DNA of 47,955 nucleotides from Heyndrickxia coagulans DSM 1 = ATCC 7050 (GTDB lineage: Bacteria; Bacillota; Bacilli; Bacillales; Bacillaceae_C): NCBI RefSeq assembly GCF_000290615.1, contig NZ_ALAS01000070.1, positions 1-47,955 on the forward strand, in the 5' to 3' direction. A program made the translations under genes and the position numbers. Numbering within the stretch: the stretch's first letter is position 1; the number at the start of each line of letters is the position of its first letter. The notes under the pieces are model-generated. The model was not told where the DNA came from. It saw only the letters and a list, made by a program, of their open reading frames with translations, and ran no database searches. Positions 1 through 9,042 of the stretch are shown in pieces.

Positions 1-88
1 AAGTAAAGCACGGTAGCCGAAAGTGTACAAAAAGAGTGTCTTGGAATACCCGATATTTAAACCTTGTCGAGAAAAACTTGACACATAC
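1..88 (-). mobile_element. Terminal segment of an insertion sequence (left copy)
   Basis: These 88 bases reappear in reverse complement at 47866-47955 with two mismatches. The match stops abruptly at base 88, where the reading frame of a patatin-like gene begins to be interrupted, which is how an IS end inserted in a gene looks. The element continues off the window, so no transposase is visible and the family cannot be named. The end carries a TTGACA at 78-83 pointing into the window. Orientation is given as reading away from the IS terminus. Confidence 0.75.
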
Positions 89-694
89 CTTTTTTTCTTC
101 CGGTTTGACAAACAACCACATCGGAAAATTGCTTAATACCCCGCCGTCTACAATGAGGCTTGTGCCTTCCAGCGAGCGCAACCGTACCGGTTCGAAAAAA
201 TATGGAATGCTGCAGCTCATCCGAATGGCCTTTGCCACCGGAAAGGTTTGCCATGGAACCCCGTAACGTTCCAGGTCATCCGGCAAAACAACAAGCCGGT
301 TATGGGTAAGATCGGATGCCGTGAAATAAAGGGAGCCTTTTGGAACATCTTTGAACGTGTACACACCTTTAGATGCGAGTTTTTCCCCGATCCATTCCTC
401 AAACGCGGTGCCCCTGTACAACCCGAGCCGCCAATACAGCAGCAGCCATTTCGCAAACGGCACCGGCAGCAGCGGTTTTCGCTGGTCAAGAAACGCGGCC
501 GTGTCTGTTTCCGCAAGCATTTGCTTCATTTCGCCGCTTGTATAGCCTGCAGCCCGCAGCCCTGCAAAAACGGAGCCGACGCTTGTGCCGGCCAGCCGTT
601 TAAACGTAAATCCTTTTTTTTCCAAAACTTCCAATGCCCCGATGAGCGCAAGGCCTTTTATGCCTCCGCCGGAAAACACCGCGTCAATCTCCAT
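89..694 (-). pseudogene. yqhO: Patatin-like phospholipase, C-terminus cut off by an IS
   Basis: The frame starting at ATG 694, preceded by a weak AAGGGTGG, encodes a patatin-family serine acyl hydrolase. It shows the oxyanion motif GGGIKG at residues 9-14, the nucleophile motif GTSVGS at about residues 36-41, and the DGG motif with the catalytic Asp at about residue 187. About 202 residues are native. After base 88 the frame enters IS sequence without a stop and runs off the window. The family member at this chromosomal place in B. subtilis, YqhO, is about 290 residues, so roughly the last third is missing. Both catalytic motifs remain, but the C-terminal part of the fold is lost. A fused product reading into the IS is possible; I consider the gene inactivated. 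Confidence 0.75.
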
Positions 695-854
695 GGAAAT
701 CCACCCTTGGATTTGCACCGGGCGTTTCGGTTTGTTGGTCAGAAAAAATGCGGAATGTTGGCAGGATGCCCCGCTTGAACGAAAGATGAAAAAAATGCTT
801 TTTTATTATTTTAGCGCATAAGGAAAGGAATTAGAACAAAGAGTTCATACGGGA

Positions 855-1709
855 TTATAACCGCGCCATGCTCCTGGTTAGCACAGCCCGTGCTTCTTTT
901 ACCATTTCTTCTAATAATTGGGCAACAGACGGGCAGTCCTCAATAAGGCCGGCAATTTGGCCCCCTACAAAAAGCGGTTTCAACCTTGCCAGTTTTTCCG
1001 GCGTAGTATCGGGGCGGGGATGCTCATCCCGGATGACAGATACGGATTCCCCCTTCTGATCCGTATACACGACAGGCACGATTTCATCTTGAAAGCGGTT
1101 TGCTTCCATGGCCGCTTTCGCCCTCATTTGGCTCGTAAAAGCAAAGGCATCCTGCGCTTCCCGGCTGATGTGGAATTGCTTTGCGACATTTTCCGCTGTT
1201 TCCGGCATGCTGTCTGTCCCGTACATTTTCTTCAATTTTTCATTTACAAATCTCCATCCGATCGTTGTGTCAAACATTTCCAGATTTCCCCTCGGATAGC
1301 CGTTTTCCGGCACTGCCTCGATGATCACATCTGCAGAACCGGCTACTGCCGGCAAATCAACGGTATATTCGATATTTGCCTTTATCCTTTCAGCGTCTGC
1401 CCCGTTGATTTTCCCCCTCGCCAGCCCTTTTTCCATGTCGGATCCGATTATGTTTTCCGCTTGATGCAGGATGTCAGGCCGAACATCTACCAGCCTGACT
1501 TTGAAACCGCCGAGTGCGGCCGGATCGAGATAAACTTTTGCGCTTGCAATGGCTGTCGCTGCTTCTCCAAATCCCGTGGCGATCAGCTTTACCTTGCCGT
1601 CAAACGTTGTTACATCGCCCGCCGCAAATATGCCTTCGATGTTTGTCCGCATCGCCGAATCTACGACAATCGCATTCTTATCAAAATTCAATCCAATCTT
1701 TTTCATCAC
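855..1709 (-). pseudogene. Four-part mosaic open frame from unrelated metabolic genes
   Basis: This intact 284-codon frame (GTG 1709 or ATG 1706) is a chain of four family fragments. Residues 1-64 match the C-terminal FAD-binding end of YumC-type ferredoxin-NADP reductase, with GIFAAGDVTT. Residues 66-135 match the N-terminal NAD domain of 3-hydroxyacyl-CoA dehydrogenase without its glycine-rich start, with DVIIEAVPEN. Residues 139-247 match the middle of an acetyl-CoA acetyltransferase, with DTTIGWRFVN and GTDSMPETAENV. Residues 249-284 match the tail of a nitronate monooxygenase, with GQIAGLIED. No catalytic centre is complete and no ribosome binding site precedes either start. The junctions lie near 1515, 1300 and 965. 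I infer a remnant built by serial in-frame deletions; a functional fusion is unlikely but not excluded, because no stop has accumulated. Confidence 0.7.
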
Positions 1710-1788
1710 GTTTTTGCTGTCAATATTCGAATTAAAATTTTTTAACCATTTTTCCGATTATTCTTTTAACCGGTGTTTTGTAAGCAGA

Positions 1789-1820
1789 AAAAAACGGAGC
1801 ATCGCTTTGCTCCGTTTTTT
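1789..1820 (-). terminator. Intrinsic terminator of nrdJ
   Basis: The arms AAAAAACGGAGC and GCTCCGTTTTTT pair around an eight-base loop 15 bases beyond the nrdJ stop codon, and a T run follows on the minus strand. The symmetrical A and T tracts mean it could act in both directions. Confidence 0.85.
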
Positions 1821-1834
1821 CTCAACTATTCCGC

Positions 1835-4393
1835 TTACAAGCCGCATTTTAATTGCGCGCCGCAGTTATCGCATGTATTGCAGCCGCCGATTTCCTTCAC
1901 TTTCCCTTTCCGGCAGATCGGGCAGGTATCGCCGATTTCGTTGCCGTATGTGACGTTTGTTGACCGGATATCCGGGATTGTATCAACCAGGACGACATGC
2001 TGTTTCGCATGTTTCACTTCCGCTTTTTCCTGTTTTTCTTCCTGCGGTTCTTCTGCTTTCAATGTCAGGACTTGCGAATCCCGGCTGCCGTCCACATAAA
2101 CGGTTCCGCCTTTCGCGCCGCCCTTATACAAGCGTTCGTACACTTTTTCCACCTGTTCAACCGTGTAACCGCGCGGGGCGTTGACCGTTTTCGAAATCGA
2201 GCTGTCCACCCAGCGCTGGATGACGCATTGGACATCGGCATGGGCTTCCGGTGCAAGATCCATCGCGGTTACAAACCAGTTCGGCAGATGGTCTTTGTCC
2301 GCTTCAGGATGCTGATCCAGATATTCCTGGACGATGTCCGCATTGACCTCGATAAATTTGCCGAGGCGCCCGCTGCGGAAATAGGAAAAGGAAAAATACG
2401 GCTCAAGCCCGGTGGAAACGCCAACCATGGTGCCGGTGGATCCGGTTGGTGCAACGGTCAGCAAATGGGAGTTCCGGATGCCGTGTTTTAAAATTGCCTT
2501 GCGGATGTCTTCCGGCATGTTTTTCATATAACCGGTTTCCGTGAATGCACGGCGCAGGCGGTTTGTCTCTTCTTCGGTTTCCCCCGTTAAAAATGGGAAG
2601 CTCCCTTTTTCTTTTGCGATCTCAATGGATGCACGGTATGCTTCGGTCGCGATTGTTTCAAACACTTTGTCGACAAGTTTGTTGCCTTCTTCGGATCCGT
2701 ATTCTTTTTCCATATAAATGAGAAGGTCGGCTAAGCCCATAACGCCAAGGCCGACACGCCGTTCCCCGAGCGCCTGTTTTTTGTTTTCTTTCAGGAAGTA
2801 CGGGGTCGCGTCAATGACATTGTCCTGCATGCGGACGCCGGTATGGACGGTTTGTTTCAATTGGTCCCAGCGCACTTCTTTCGTTTCTTTGTCGACCATT
2901 TTTGCAAGATTGACCGCTGCGAGGTTGCAGACGGAATAGGGCGCGAGCGGTTGCTCTCCGCAAGGATTCGTTGCGACGACTTTCTGGCCGTATGCTTTTG
3001 CGTTTGTCATGTCGTTGGCGTTGTCGATAAAGAAGACGCCCGGTTCCGCCGAGTAAGTCGCGCAGATGTTAATCAAATTCCAAAGTTCTTTTGCTTTGAT
3101 TTTGCGGTAGACGCGCACTTTGCGGCCGAGTTTTTCCCATTCGCGCACATCGCCGATTTTATGCCATTCTTCATTATATATGCGCATTTCTTCTTCGCTG
3201 TAATTTTCCACATCCGGAAATTTCAGTTCGAATTCCGCGTCTTGTTCAACTGCTTCCATAAATTCTTTTGTGAGGCAGACGGAAATATTGGCGCCGGTTA
3301 AAAATTCCGGATTATGGACGGTGTAATGCCCGCCTGTTGCCAGTTTTTCTTCCGCCTCTTTCATGACTTCGTCCGTAAAGCCGCCCTGTCCCGGAATATG
3401 TTTGTAGTTCACAATCCCATGGTACATTTGCCTTTCCATTTCGGAAAGCGGCGTGAATTTCAATTTGTCGTGGGCTAGCTTGCGGATCCACTCATCGTTC
3501 GTATTTTCGATCAGGAAACGCAAAATCCGCGGATTCTGCATTTTCGAAATGATAAATTCGACAATGTCCGGATGCCAGACAGCCAGCATGATCATTTGTG
3601 CTCCCCTGCGACTGCCGCCCTGTTCGACCAGGTGCGTGAGTTTGGCGATGTCATCGAGCCATGAGACAGAGCCGCTTGATTTGCCGTTGACGCCCCTTGC
3701 CAGCGTATTGCGCGGGCGCAGCGTCGAACCGTTTGTCCCAACCCCGCCGCCGCGGCTCATAATTTCCATCACTTGTTTGCGGTGTTCGGAAATGCCTTCC
3801 CGCGAATCCGGTACAAACGGCATCACATAACAATTAAAATAAGTAACTTCCGTTTCCGACCCTGCGCCGTAGAGGACGCGGCCTGCCGGGATGAAGTTTA
3901 AGTTTTTCAGTTCATTGTAAAACTTCCCAAACCATTCTTTCCGTTTCTCTTCTGTTTTTTCCACTGCCGCTAAGCCGGTTGCATTCCGTTTTGCGATTTG
4001 TTCGTAGTAGACTTCAAGCGGCTTCTCAATGATATCAAGCGGCCTTTTGATGACCCCTGTTTCTCTTTCATCCGGGTGTTCCAGGGCCTGGCGGTAATCT
4101 TCTTCAATTAAGACTTCCGCTTCATTTTTTTCCCAGTCGATTTCTTTGATGACGCCGAGCCCCCTGGCCGGAAATTTCGGGTCTTCTTTAATCGTGAGGA
4201 CAACAAAATCGCCCTTGCCCAATGTGACTTTTTCCGTGTCTTTAAACGCGTATCTGTCAATCATGACAAGCCTTGAAACGCCTTTGTACGTGATGTTCAT
4301 ATCCGGTGTAATCGGATGGACCTGCGGAAATAAGCGGATATCTTCGTTCAGCTTCTCCACATCCCATAATTTTTCTGTCGAAGCAACAGACAT
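1835..4393 (-). CDS. nrdJ: Adenosylcobalamin-dependent ribonucleotide reductase (class II)
   Basis: The 852-residue protein reduces ribonucleotides to deoxyribonucleotides using a radical generated from adenosylcobalamin, so it needs vitamin B12 but not oxygen. It shows the class II active-site signature NPCGEQPL at about residues 476-483, an upstream substrate-site Cys in FNCYVM near residue 187, the PTGSTGTMVG segment, and a C-terminal cysteine-rich tail with CPIC, CNTCDNC and a final CGL that probably binds zinc and re-reduces the active site. ATG 4393 is chosen because AAGGAG lies 8 bases upstream; the frame extends further but without a better site. Two NrdR boxes sit upstream. It is absent from this position in B. 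subtilis and so looks inserted relative to that gene order. Confidence 0.95.
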   Translation of the reverse strand: MSVASTEKLWDVEKLNEDIRLFPQVHPITPDMNITYKGVSRLVMIDRYAFKDTEKVTLGKGDFVVLTIKEDPKFPARGLGVIKEIDWEKNEAEVLIEEDYRQALEHPDERETGVIKRPLDIIEKPLEVYYEQIAKRNATGLAAVEKTEEKRKEWFGKFYNELKNLNFIPAGRVLYGAGSETEVTYFNCYVMPFVPDSREGISEHRKQVMEIMSRGGGVGTNGSTLRPRNTLARGVNGKSSGSVSWLDDIAKLTHLVEQGGSRRGAQMIMLAVWHPDIVEFIISKMQNPRILRFLIENTNDEWIRKLAHDKLKFTPLSEMERQMYHGIVNYKHIPGQGGFTDEVMKEAEEKLATGGHYTVHNPEFLTGANISVCLTKEFMEAVEQDAEFELKFPDVENYSEEEMRIYNEEWHKIGDVREWEKLGRKVRVYRKIKAKELWNLINICATYSAEPGVFFIDNANDMTNAKAYGQKVVATNPCGEQPLAPYSVCNLAAVNLAKMVDKETKEVRWDQLKQTVHTGVRMQDNVIDATPYFLKENKKQALGERRVGLGVMGLADLLIYMEKEYGSEEGNKLVDKVFETIATEAYRASIEIAKEKGSFPFLTGETEEETNRLRRAFTETGYMKNMPEDIRKAILKHGIRNSHLLTVAPTGSTGTMVGVSTGLEPYFSFSYFRSGRLGKFIEVNADIVQEYLDQHPEADKDHLPNWFVTAMDLAPEAHADVQCVIQRWVDSSISKTVNAPRGYTVEQVEKVYERLYKGGAKGGTVYVDGSRDSQVLTLKAEEPQEEKQEKAEVKHAKQHVVLVDTIPDIRSTNVTYGNEIGDTCPICRKGKVKEIGGCNTCDNCGAQLKCGL

Positions 4394-4486
4394 AACGACA
4401 ACTCCTTCTCTATTTCTCCATGCAAATTCTCTGGTGGTTCTGCCTCCTTTAAAATAGCACACCGCAGGCAAAAATTGCAAGCAAAA

Positions 4487-4544
4487 ACACTAGATATTGT
4501 ATTGACATTTTGTTTTTATATACCATATATTGTAGTTAGGTCAA
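4487..4544 (-). promoter_or_regulatory. nrdJ promoter with two NrdR boxes
   Basis: Two 16-base palindromic elements resemble the NrdR consensus ACACTATATATTGTGT. Bases 4487-4502 read ACACTAGATATTGTAT and match 14 of 16; bases 4520-4535 read ATACCATATATTGTAG and match 12 of 16. They start 33 bases apart, about three helical turns, the spacing expected for cooperative NrdR binding. On the minus strand a -35 TTGACC (4539-4544), a 16-base spacer and a -10 TATATA (4517-4522) overlap the distal box. NrdR repression of nrdJ when dATP is plentiful is inferred from the known role of these boxes. The nrdR gene is not in the window. Confidence 0.75.
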
Positions 4545-4738
4545 ACCTCTTTCTTTTTGTCAAATAAAAAAAAGAATAAGACATGCTGAAAATGCGAGAA
4601 ATCCCCCGAAAAAGCAGGCAAATCCGGGCATAACGAAAAAATTTGCCGCTTGCATCAAAAAAGCAGCCATAAAAAGCGTGGCACAAAAGGAAATAGCGAA
4701 AAAGCATGCCTCTGGCCGCTAAAAAAACAAATGTTCAT
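4545..4738. other. Intergenic stretch between lipM and the nrdJ promoter, no feature seen
   Basis: AT-rich sequence after the lipM stop. It contains an open frame of about 63 codons (4516-4707, minus) without a ribosome binding site and with a hydrophobic, low-complexity product; I do not believe it is a gene. No convincing terminator for lipM is visible. Confidence 0.4.
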
Positions 4739-5575
4739 TTATCTCTTAAAATTCCATTCATCCGACCTGTACCGCCTGTCTGCCAGTTCTTCCACATACG
4801 CCTGTTGCGCCGGCGTCAAGGTGTACGGTTCCAGCCGGATGCCGAGCCCTTCTTCAAACCCCTTATGGAAAGCCTCTTTTGCTTCCCCGTATGTGACGGG
4901 AACGGTGCGTAGTTCATTGATTGCAACCGCCTTCTGCTTAAAACTCCGCTGCATTCTTTCCCTCACCCTGTCACTCGGATATTTAAACAGGCTGAACAGC
5001 TTCTCCTCATCCATATCGAGCAAAATCGAGCCGTGCTGCAAAATGACGCCTTTCTGCCGCGTCTGCGCGCTGCCGGCGACTTTTCTCCCTTCCACGACCA
5101 GTTCGTACCAGCTCGGCGTATCAAAACAAACCGAAGAATGCGGGGATCTTAGCGCCTCCCGTTCTGCTTCCGTCCGCGGCACCGCAAAATACGCCTCAAG
5201 GCCGAGCGCACGAAATCCCCTGACAAGCCCTTCCGAAATCACACGGTAGGCTTCCGTGACCGTTTTCGGCATATCCGGATGCGCTTCCGATACGATCACG
5301 CTGTAGGTCAGCTCGTGCTCGTGCAAAACAGCCCTTCCCCCTGTCGGACGCCGGACAAAGCCGAGCCCGTATCGTTTTACCGCTTCGAGATCGATTTCCT
5401 GTTTTGCCCGCTGGAAATACCCGATTGAAAGGGTGGCCGGATCCCAGCCGTAAAAGCGGATGGCGGGCGGGATCTCCCCTTTGCTGTGCCAGTCGAGCAG
5501 GGCCTCATCCAGCGCCATGTTAAAAAACGGCGGACAGTGGCCTGAATCTACAAACAACCAGGTTTCTTTTCCCAT
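4739..5575 (-). CDS. lipM: Octanoyltransferase LipM
   Basis: The 278-residue enzyme moves octanoyl groups from octanoyl-ACP onto the lipoyl carrier GcvH, the first step of lipoate assembly in Bacillus. It has the BPL/LplA/LipB fold signatures [11 protein letters not shown] at about residues 75-85, VAGSAQTR at about 166-173, and a Cys at residue 150 in [12 protein letters not shown], matching the catalytic Cys of characterised LipM. ATG 5575 follows AAGAGGGG at good spacing; an upstream in-frame start at 5602 has no such site. It neighbours the glycine cleavage genes, whose GcvH is its acceptor. It is transcribed away from yqhL. Confidence 0.93.
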   Translation of the reverse strand: MGKETWLFVDSGHCPPFFNMALDEALLDWHSKGEIPPAIRFYGWDPATLSIGYFQRAKQEIDLEAVKRYGLGFVRRPTGGRAVLHEHELTYSVIVSEAHPDMPKTVTEAYRVISEGLVRGFRALGLEAYFAVPRTEAEREALRSPHSSVCFDTPSWYELVVEGRKVAGSAQTRQKGVILQHGSILLDMDEEKLFSLFKYPSDRVRERMQRSFKQKAVAINELRTVPVTYGEAKEAFHKGFEEGLGIRLEPYTLTPAQQAYVEELADRRYRSDEWNFKR

Positions 5576-5754
5576 ATGAACCCCTCTTCTTAAAAATATC
5601 ACTTTACCAGTTTACCAAAAAACGACGAAAAACGGCAAAGCCCCGCTCACATTTGTGCCGGTTTTTCCGCTAACATAAAAAATCAAGGGCTACAGGCTTT
5701 TCAGGCGGAAAAACTGAAAAAATAGCGGTGACATGGCTTTCTGAAAAAAAGATT

Positions 5755-5783
5755 TTGATTCAAAAGCGCAACACGAATATAAT
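5755..5783 (+). promoter_or_regulatory. Sigma-A type promoter of yqhL
   Basis: TTGATT at 5755-5760 and TATAAT at 5778-5783 are separated by exactly 17 bases, 37 bases before the yqhL start codon. Confidence 0.75.
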
Positions 5784-5820
5784 AGTAGATAGCGCATCAG
5801 GTAAGAAAGGGGGCATGCAG

Positions 5821-6207
5821 ATGTCACAATCGTGGTACACAGTCATCATTGTTATTGTTGCGGTAGCGGCGTATACACTCGCCAGATACTACCGGCAGAA
5901 AAAAATCCTGAAAAGCTTGACGGAAGAAGAATTCAAGGCGGGTTACCGCAAAGCGCAGCTCATTGATGTGCGCGAACCGAATGAATTTGCAAACGGACAT
6001 ATTTTAGGCGCCCGCAATATTCCGCTGTCTCAGCTGAAAATGAGATTAAAAGAGATCCGGACCGATAAACCGGTTTATTTATATTGCCAGAACGGGACGC
6101 GCACCGGGCGCGCCGCTGAAATGCTTTATAAAAACGGCTGCCGCGACCTTTACCAGTTGAAAGGCGGCTTTAAAAACTGGACAGGCAAAATCAAATCAGG
6201 GAAATAA
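5821..6207 (+). CDS. yqhL: Membrane-anchored rhodanese-like protein YqhL
   Basis: The 128-residue protein has one N-terminal membrane segment (residues 5-20, YTVIIVIVAVAAYTLA) and a single rhodanese domain with the entry motif DVREPNEF at about 49-56 and the active loop CQNGTRTGRA starting at Cys89. Such proteins handle persulfide sulfur; the true substrate is unknown. ATG 5821 is chosen over ATG 5815 because AAGAAAGGGGG ends 7 bases before it. It lies between gcvPB and lipM as in B. subtilis but has its own promoter and a shared terminator. Confidence 0.9.
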   Translation: MSQSWYTVIIVIVAVAAYTLARYYRQKKILKSLTEEEFKAGYRKAQLIDVREPNEFANGHILGARNIPLSQLKMRLKEIRTDKPVYLYCQNGTRTGRAAEMLYKNGCRDLYQLKGGFKNWTGKIKSGK

Positions 6208-6211
6208 AAAA

Positions 6212-6234
6212 ATGCCGCGGCTTTGCCGCGGCAT
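6212..6234. terminator. Bidirectional terminator between yqhL and gcvPB
   Basis: Perfect nine-base arms ATGCCGCGG and CCGCGGCAT around a CTTTG loop, with A tracts on one side and T tracts on the other. It ends yqhL on the plus strand and the gcv operon on the minus strand. Confidence 0.9.
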
Positions 6235-6242
6235 TTTTCCTT

Positions 6243-7703
6243 TTATTTTTTCACATAACGCAAAACCGGTTTTCGCGCCGCCCGCGTTTCATCCAGGCGT
6301 TTGACAATGGTTGTATGCGGGGCTTCCTGGACGATTTCCGGATTTTCCTCCGCTTCTTTTGCGATTTGGATCATCGCATCAATAAAGGCATCCAGCGTTT
6401 CCTTCGACTCGGTTTCCGTCGGCTCAATCATCATGCACTCTTCCACGTTGAGCGGAAAATACACGGTTGGCGGATGGAAGCCAAAATCAAGCAGCCGCTT
6501 GGCGATATCAAACGTCCGCACCCCGAGTTTTTTCTGGCGCCTGCCGCTTAACACAAATTCATGCTTACAATGGCGGTCATATGGTAGGTCGTAGTACGGC
6601 GCCAGCTTCCGCATCATATAATTGGCATTGATCACCGCATTCTCGGTCACTTCCCGCAAGCCGTCCGGCCCCATTGAACGGATATACGTATAGGCCCGGA
6701 CATTGATGCCGAAATTGCCGTAAAACGGCTTCACCCTGCCGATTGATTGCGGCCGGTCTTCATCCAGATAATAGCGGCCGCCTTTTTTCGCAACAACCGG
6801 CACCGGCAAAAACGGGACCAGCTCTTTTTTGACGCCGACCGGACCCGAACCCGGGCCGCCGCCGCCGTGCGGGCCTGTAAATGTTTTATGAAGATTCAGG
6901 TGGACAACATCGAATCCCATATCGCCCGGGCGCGCCTTCGCAAGCACGGCATTCAGGTTGGCGCCGTCATAATACAGTTTGCCGCCCGCCTCATGGATAA
7001 TTTCTGCAATTTCAAGAATATGCGCTTCAAACAGCCCGAGCGTATTCGGATTGGTAAGCATGAGTGCTGCGGTATCTTCCCCGGCAATTTTTCTTAAGTC
7101 GTCGAGATCCACAAGCCCTTCTTCATTCGACTTCACAGTGACCGTTTCGAAGCCGGCAACGGTCGCGGAAGCCGGGTTGGTGCCGTGGGCGGAGTCGGGA
7201 ATGATCACTTTTGTCCGCTTTGTATCCCCGTTTGCTTCATGGAAAGCGCGGATCAGCATCAGCCCGGTCCATTCCCCGTGGGCGCCGGCAGCAGGCTGCA
7301 AGGTCACTTCATCCATGCCGGTAATCTCTTTTAAATGTTCCTGCAGGTCATACATCAGCCCGAGCGCCCCCTGGACGGTGCTTTCATCCTGAAGCGGATG
7401 GATATGGGCAAATCCCGGAAAGCGCGCAACCGTTTCATTGATTTTCGGATTGTATTTCATCGTGCAGGATCCGAGCGGGTAAAAACCGGAATCGACGCCG
7501 TGGTTGTTTTCTGACAGCTTTGTGTAGTGCCGCATTAAATCCAGTTCCGACACTTCCGGCAGTTCCGCATCCTGTTTGCGGATGTATTCAGGCGGAAAAA
7601 GGCCAGCAGCATCCACTTCCGGCACGTCCATTTCCGGCAGGCTATACGCGATCCGGCCTGGTTTGGATCGTTCAAAAATCAGCGACATTTCTTCATTTGC
7701 CAT
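6243..7703 (-). CDS. gcvPB: Glycine dehydrogenase (decarboxylating) subunit 2
   Basis: The 486-residue protein is the PLP-binding half of the split P-protein of the glycine cleavage system, which decarboxylates glycine and passes the aminomethyl group to lipoyl-GcvH. The PLP lysine lies in [16 protein letters not shown] at about residue 273, and the N-terminal [10 protein letters not shown] segment is typical. ATG 7703 lies inside the 3' end of gcvPA (11-base overlap) behind GGGGGT, so the two subunits are translationally coupled. It is the last gene of gcvT-gcvPA-gcvPB and is controlled by the upstream glycine riboswitch. Confidence 0.96.
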   Translation of the reverse strand: MANEEMSLIFERSKPGRIAYSLPEMDVPEVDAAGLFPPEYIRKQDAELPEVSELDLMRHYTKLSENNHGVDSGFYPLGSCTMKYNPKINETVARFPGFAHIHPLQDESTVQGALGLMYDLQEHLKEITGMDEVTLQPAAGAHGEWTGLMLIRAFHEANGDTKRTKVIIPDSAHGTNPASATVAGFETVTVKSNEEGLVDLDDLRKIAGEDTAALMLTNPNTLGLFEAHILEIAEIIHEAGGKLYYDGANLNAVLAKARPGDMGFDVVHLNLHKTFTGPHGGGGPGSGPVGVKKELVPFLPVPVVAKKGGRYYLDEDRPQSIGRVKPFYGNFGINVRAYTYIRSMGPDGLREVTENAVINANYMMRKLAPYYDLPYDRHCKHEFVLSGRRQKKLGVRTFDIAKRLLDFGFHPPTVYFPLNVEECMMIEPTETESKETLDAFIDAMIQIAKEAEENPEIVQEAPHTTIVKRLDETRAARKPVLRYVKK

Positions 7704-9042
7704 AGCACACGACCCCCATTTCTTCAGCCAATTGGTCAATCTCTTCTTTTGACCGCAATTCCGTCACGGCAATCAGCATGCAACCGGCAAATTCCGGGTA
7801 ATCCTTGCCCGCATCATAGCCGCCGATGATTTTTTTCTGTAATAAATGTTCATTTACTTCTTGAACGCTTTTTGGCAATTTCACGGGAAACTCATTGAAA
7901 AAAGGAGACGAAAACGGGATTTCAAACCCTTTTTCCGCCAATTTCCTTTTCGCGTACTGTGCTTTTGCAATATTGGCCAGTGCCATTTCTTTTACGCCCT
8001 TTTTGCCGAGGGCGCTCATGGCCACCGATGCGGCAAGGGCATTGAGCGCCTGGTTTGAGCAAATATTGGACGTCGCTTTGTCGCGGCGGATATGCTGTTC
8101 GCGCGCCTGGAGCGTCAGCACATACCCCCTTTTCCCGTCCTCATCGACTGTTTCGCCAACAAGCCGGCCCGGTATTTTCCGCATCAGTTTTGACGTTGTC
8201 GCAAAGTAGCCGCAATGCGGGCCGCCGAATGCAGCCGGAATGCCGAAGACCTGGCAGTCGCCGGTTGTGATATCGGCGCCGAAATCGCCCGGCGGCGCAA
8301 GCACCCCTAAGGCAAGCAGATTGGCGGATACAACAAACAAAGCTTTTTCGCCATGGGCCAGTTCGCCGATTTCTTTTAACCGTTCAAGCGAACCGAAAAA
8401 GTTCGGGTATTGGACGATGACGGCAGCTGTCCCGCCGTCTATTTGTTTTTTGGCCGCTTCCAGGTCGGTACAGCCGTCTGCGAGCGGTATTTCTTCCACG
8501 GTGATGCCCTGTCCCCTGGCATACGTATGTAAAACGGCCCGGTATTCCGGATGGACAGCTTTTGAAACCAATATTTTCTTCCTCTTCGTCTGCCCGGCCG
8601 CAAGCATGGCCGCTTCAGCCATGGACGTGCCGCCGTCATACATCGAGGAATTGGCCACATCCATGCCGGTCAGCCCGCAAATCATCGTCTGGAATTCAAA
8701 GATGGCCTGCAGTTCCCCTTGCGAGATTTCCGGCTGGTAAGGGGTATAGGCCGTATAAAATTCGGATCTTGAGATCACATGGTCCACGACCGTTGGAATA
8801 TAGTGGTCATAAACCCCCGCCCCCAAAAAAGAAGCATATTCTTTTAAATTGGCATTTTTCCCGGCAAGTTCTGACAGTTCTTTTAACAGCGCCGTTTCCG
8901 ATTTTGCTTTTTTGATCCGGTAATCCCCTTTAAACCGCACTTTTTCGGGGATGTCGGAAAACAGTTCCCCGGCACTTCGGACCCCGATCGCATCCAGCAT
9001 CTCGCGTTTATCTTCTTCCGTCATCGGCAGGTAACGGTGCAT
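7693..9042 (-). CDS. gcvPA: Glycine dehydrogenase (decarboxylating) subunit 1
   Basis: The 449-residue protein is the non-PLP partner subunit of the split P-protein; it forms the heterotetramer with GcvPB. It begins [12 protein letters not shown] and contains the family segments [12 protein letters not shown] and [12 protein letters not shown] 9042 shares one base with the TGA of gcvT and follows GGAGGGGG. An in-frame GTG at 9045 is less likely. Downstream it overlaps gcvPB. Confidence 0.96.
   Translation of the reverse strand: MHRYLPMTEEDKREMLDAIGVRSAGELFSDIPEKVRFKGDYRIKKAKSETALLKELSELAGKNANLKEYASFLGAGVYDHYIPTVVDHVISRSEFYTAYTPYQPEISQGELQAIFEFQTMICGLTGMDVANSSMYDGGTSMAEAAMLAAGQTKRKKILVSKAVHPEYRAVLHTYARGQGITVEEIPLADGCTDLEAAKKQIDGGTAAVIVQYPNFFGSLERLKEIGELAHGEKALFVVSANLLALGVLAPPGDFGADITTGDCQVFGIPAAFGGPHCGYFATTSKLMRKIPGRLVGETVDEDGKRGYVLTLQAREQHIRRDKATSNICSNQALNALAASVAMSALGKKGVKEMALANIAKAQYAKRKLAEKGFEIPFSSPFFNEFPVKLPKSVQEVNEHLLQKKIIGGYDAGKDYPEFAGCMLIAVTELRSKEEIDQLAEEMGVVCYGK

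Noticed and set aside
36-266. Plus-strand open frames in the patatin/IS junction region
   Set aside because: They are in other frames of the patatin gene, which has clear catalytic motifs on the minus strand.
855-1709. The mosaic frame as a genuine ferredoxin-NADP reductase, thiolase or nitronate monooxygenase gene
   Set aside because: Each family is represented only by a fragment without its catalytic core.
4516-4707. Open frame of 63 codons on the minus strand upstream of nrdJ
   Set aside because: No ribosome binding site, overlaps the nrdJ promoter and NrdR box, and a low-complexity aromatic product.
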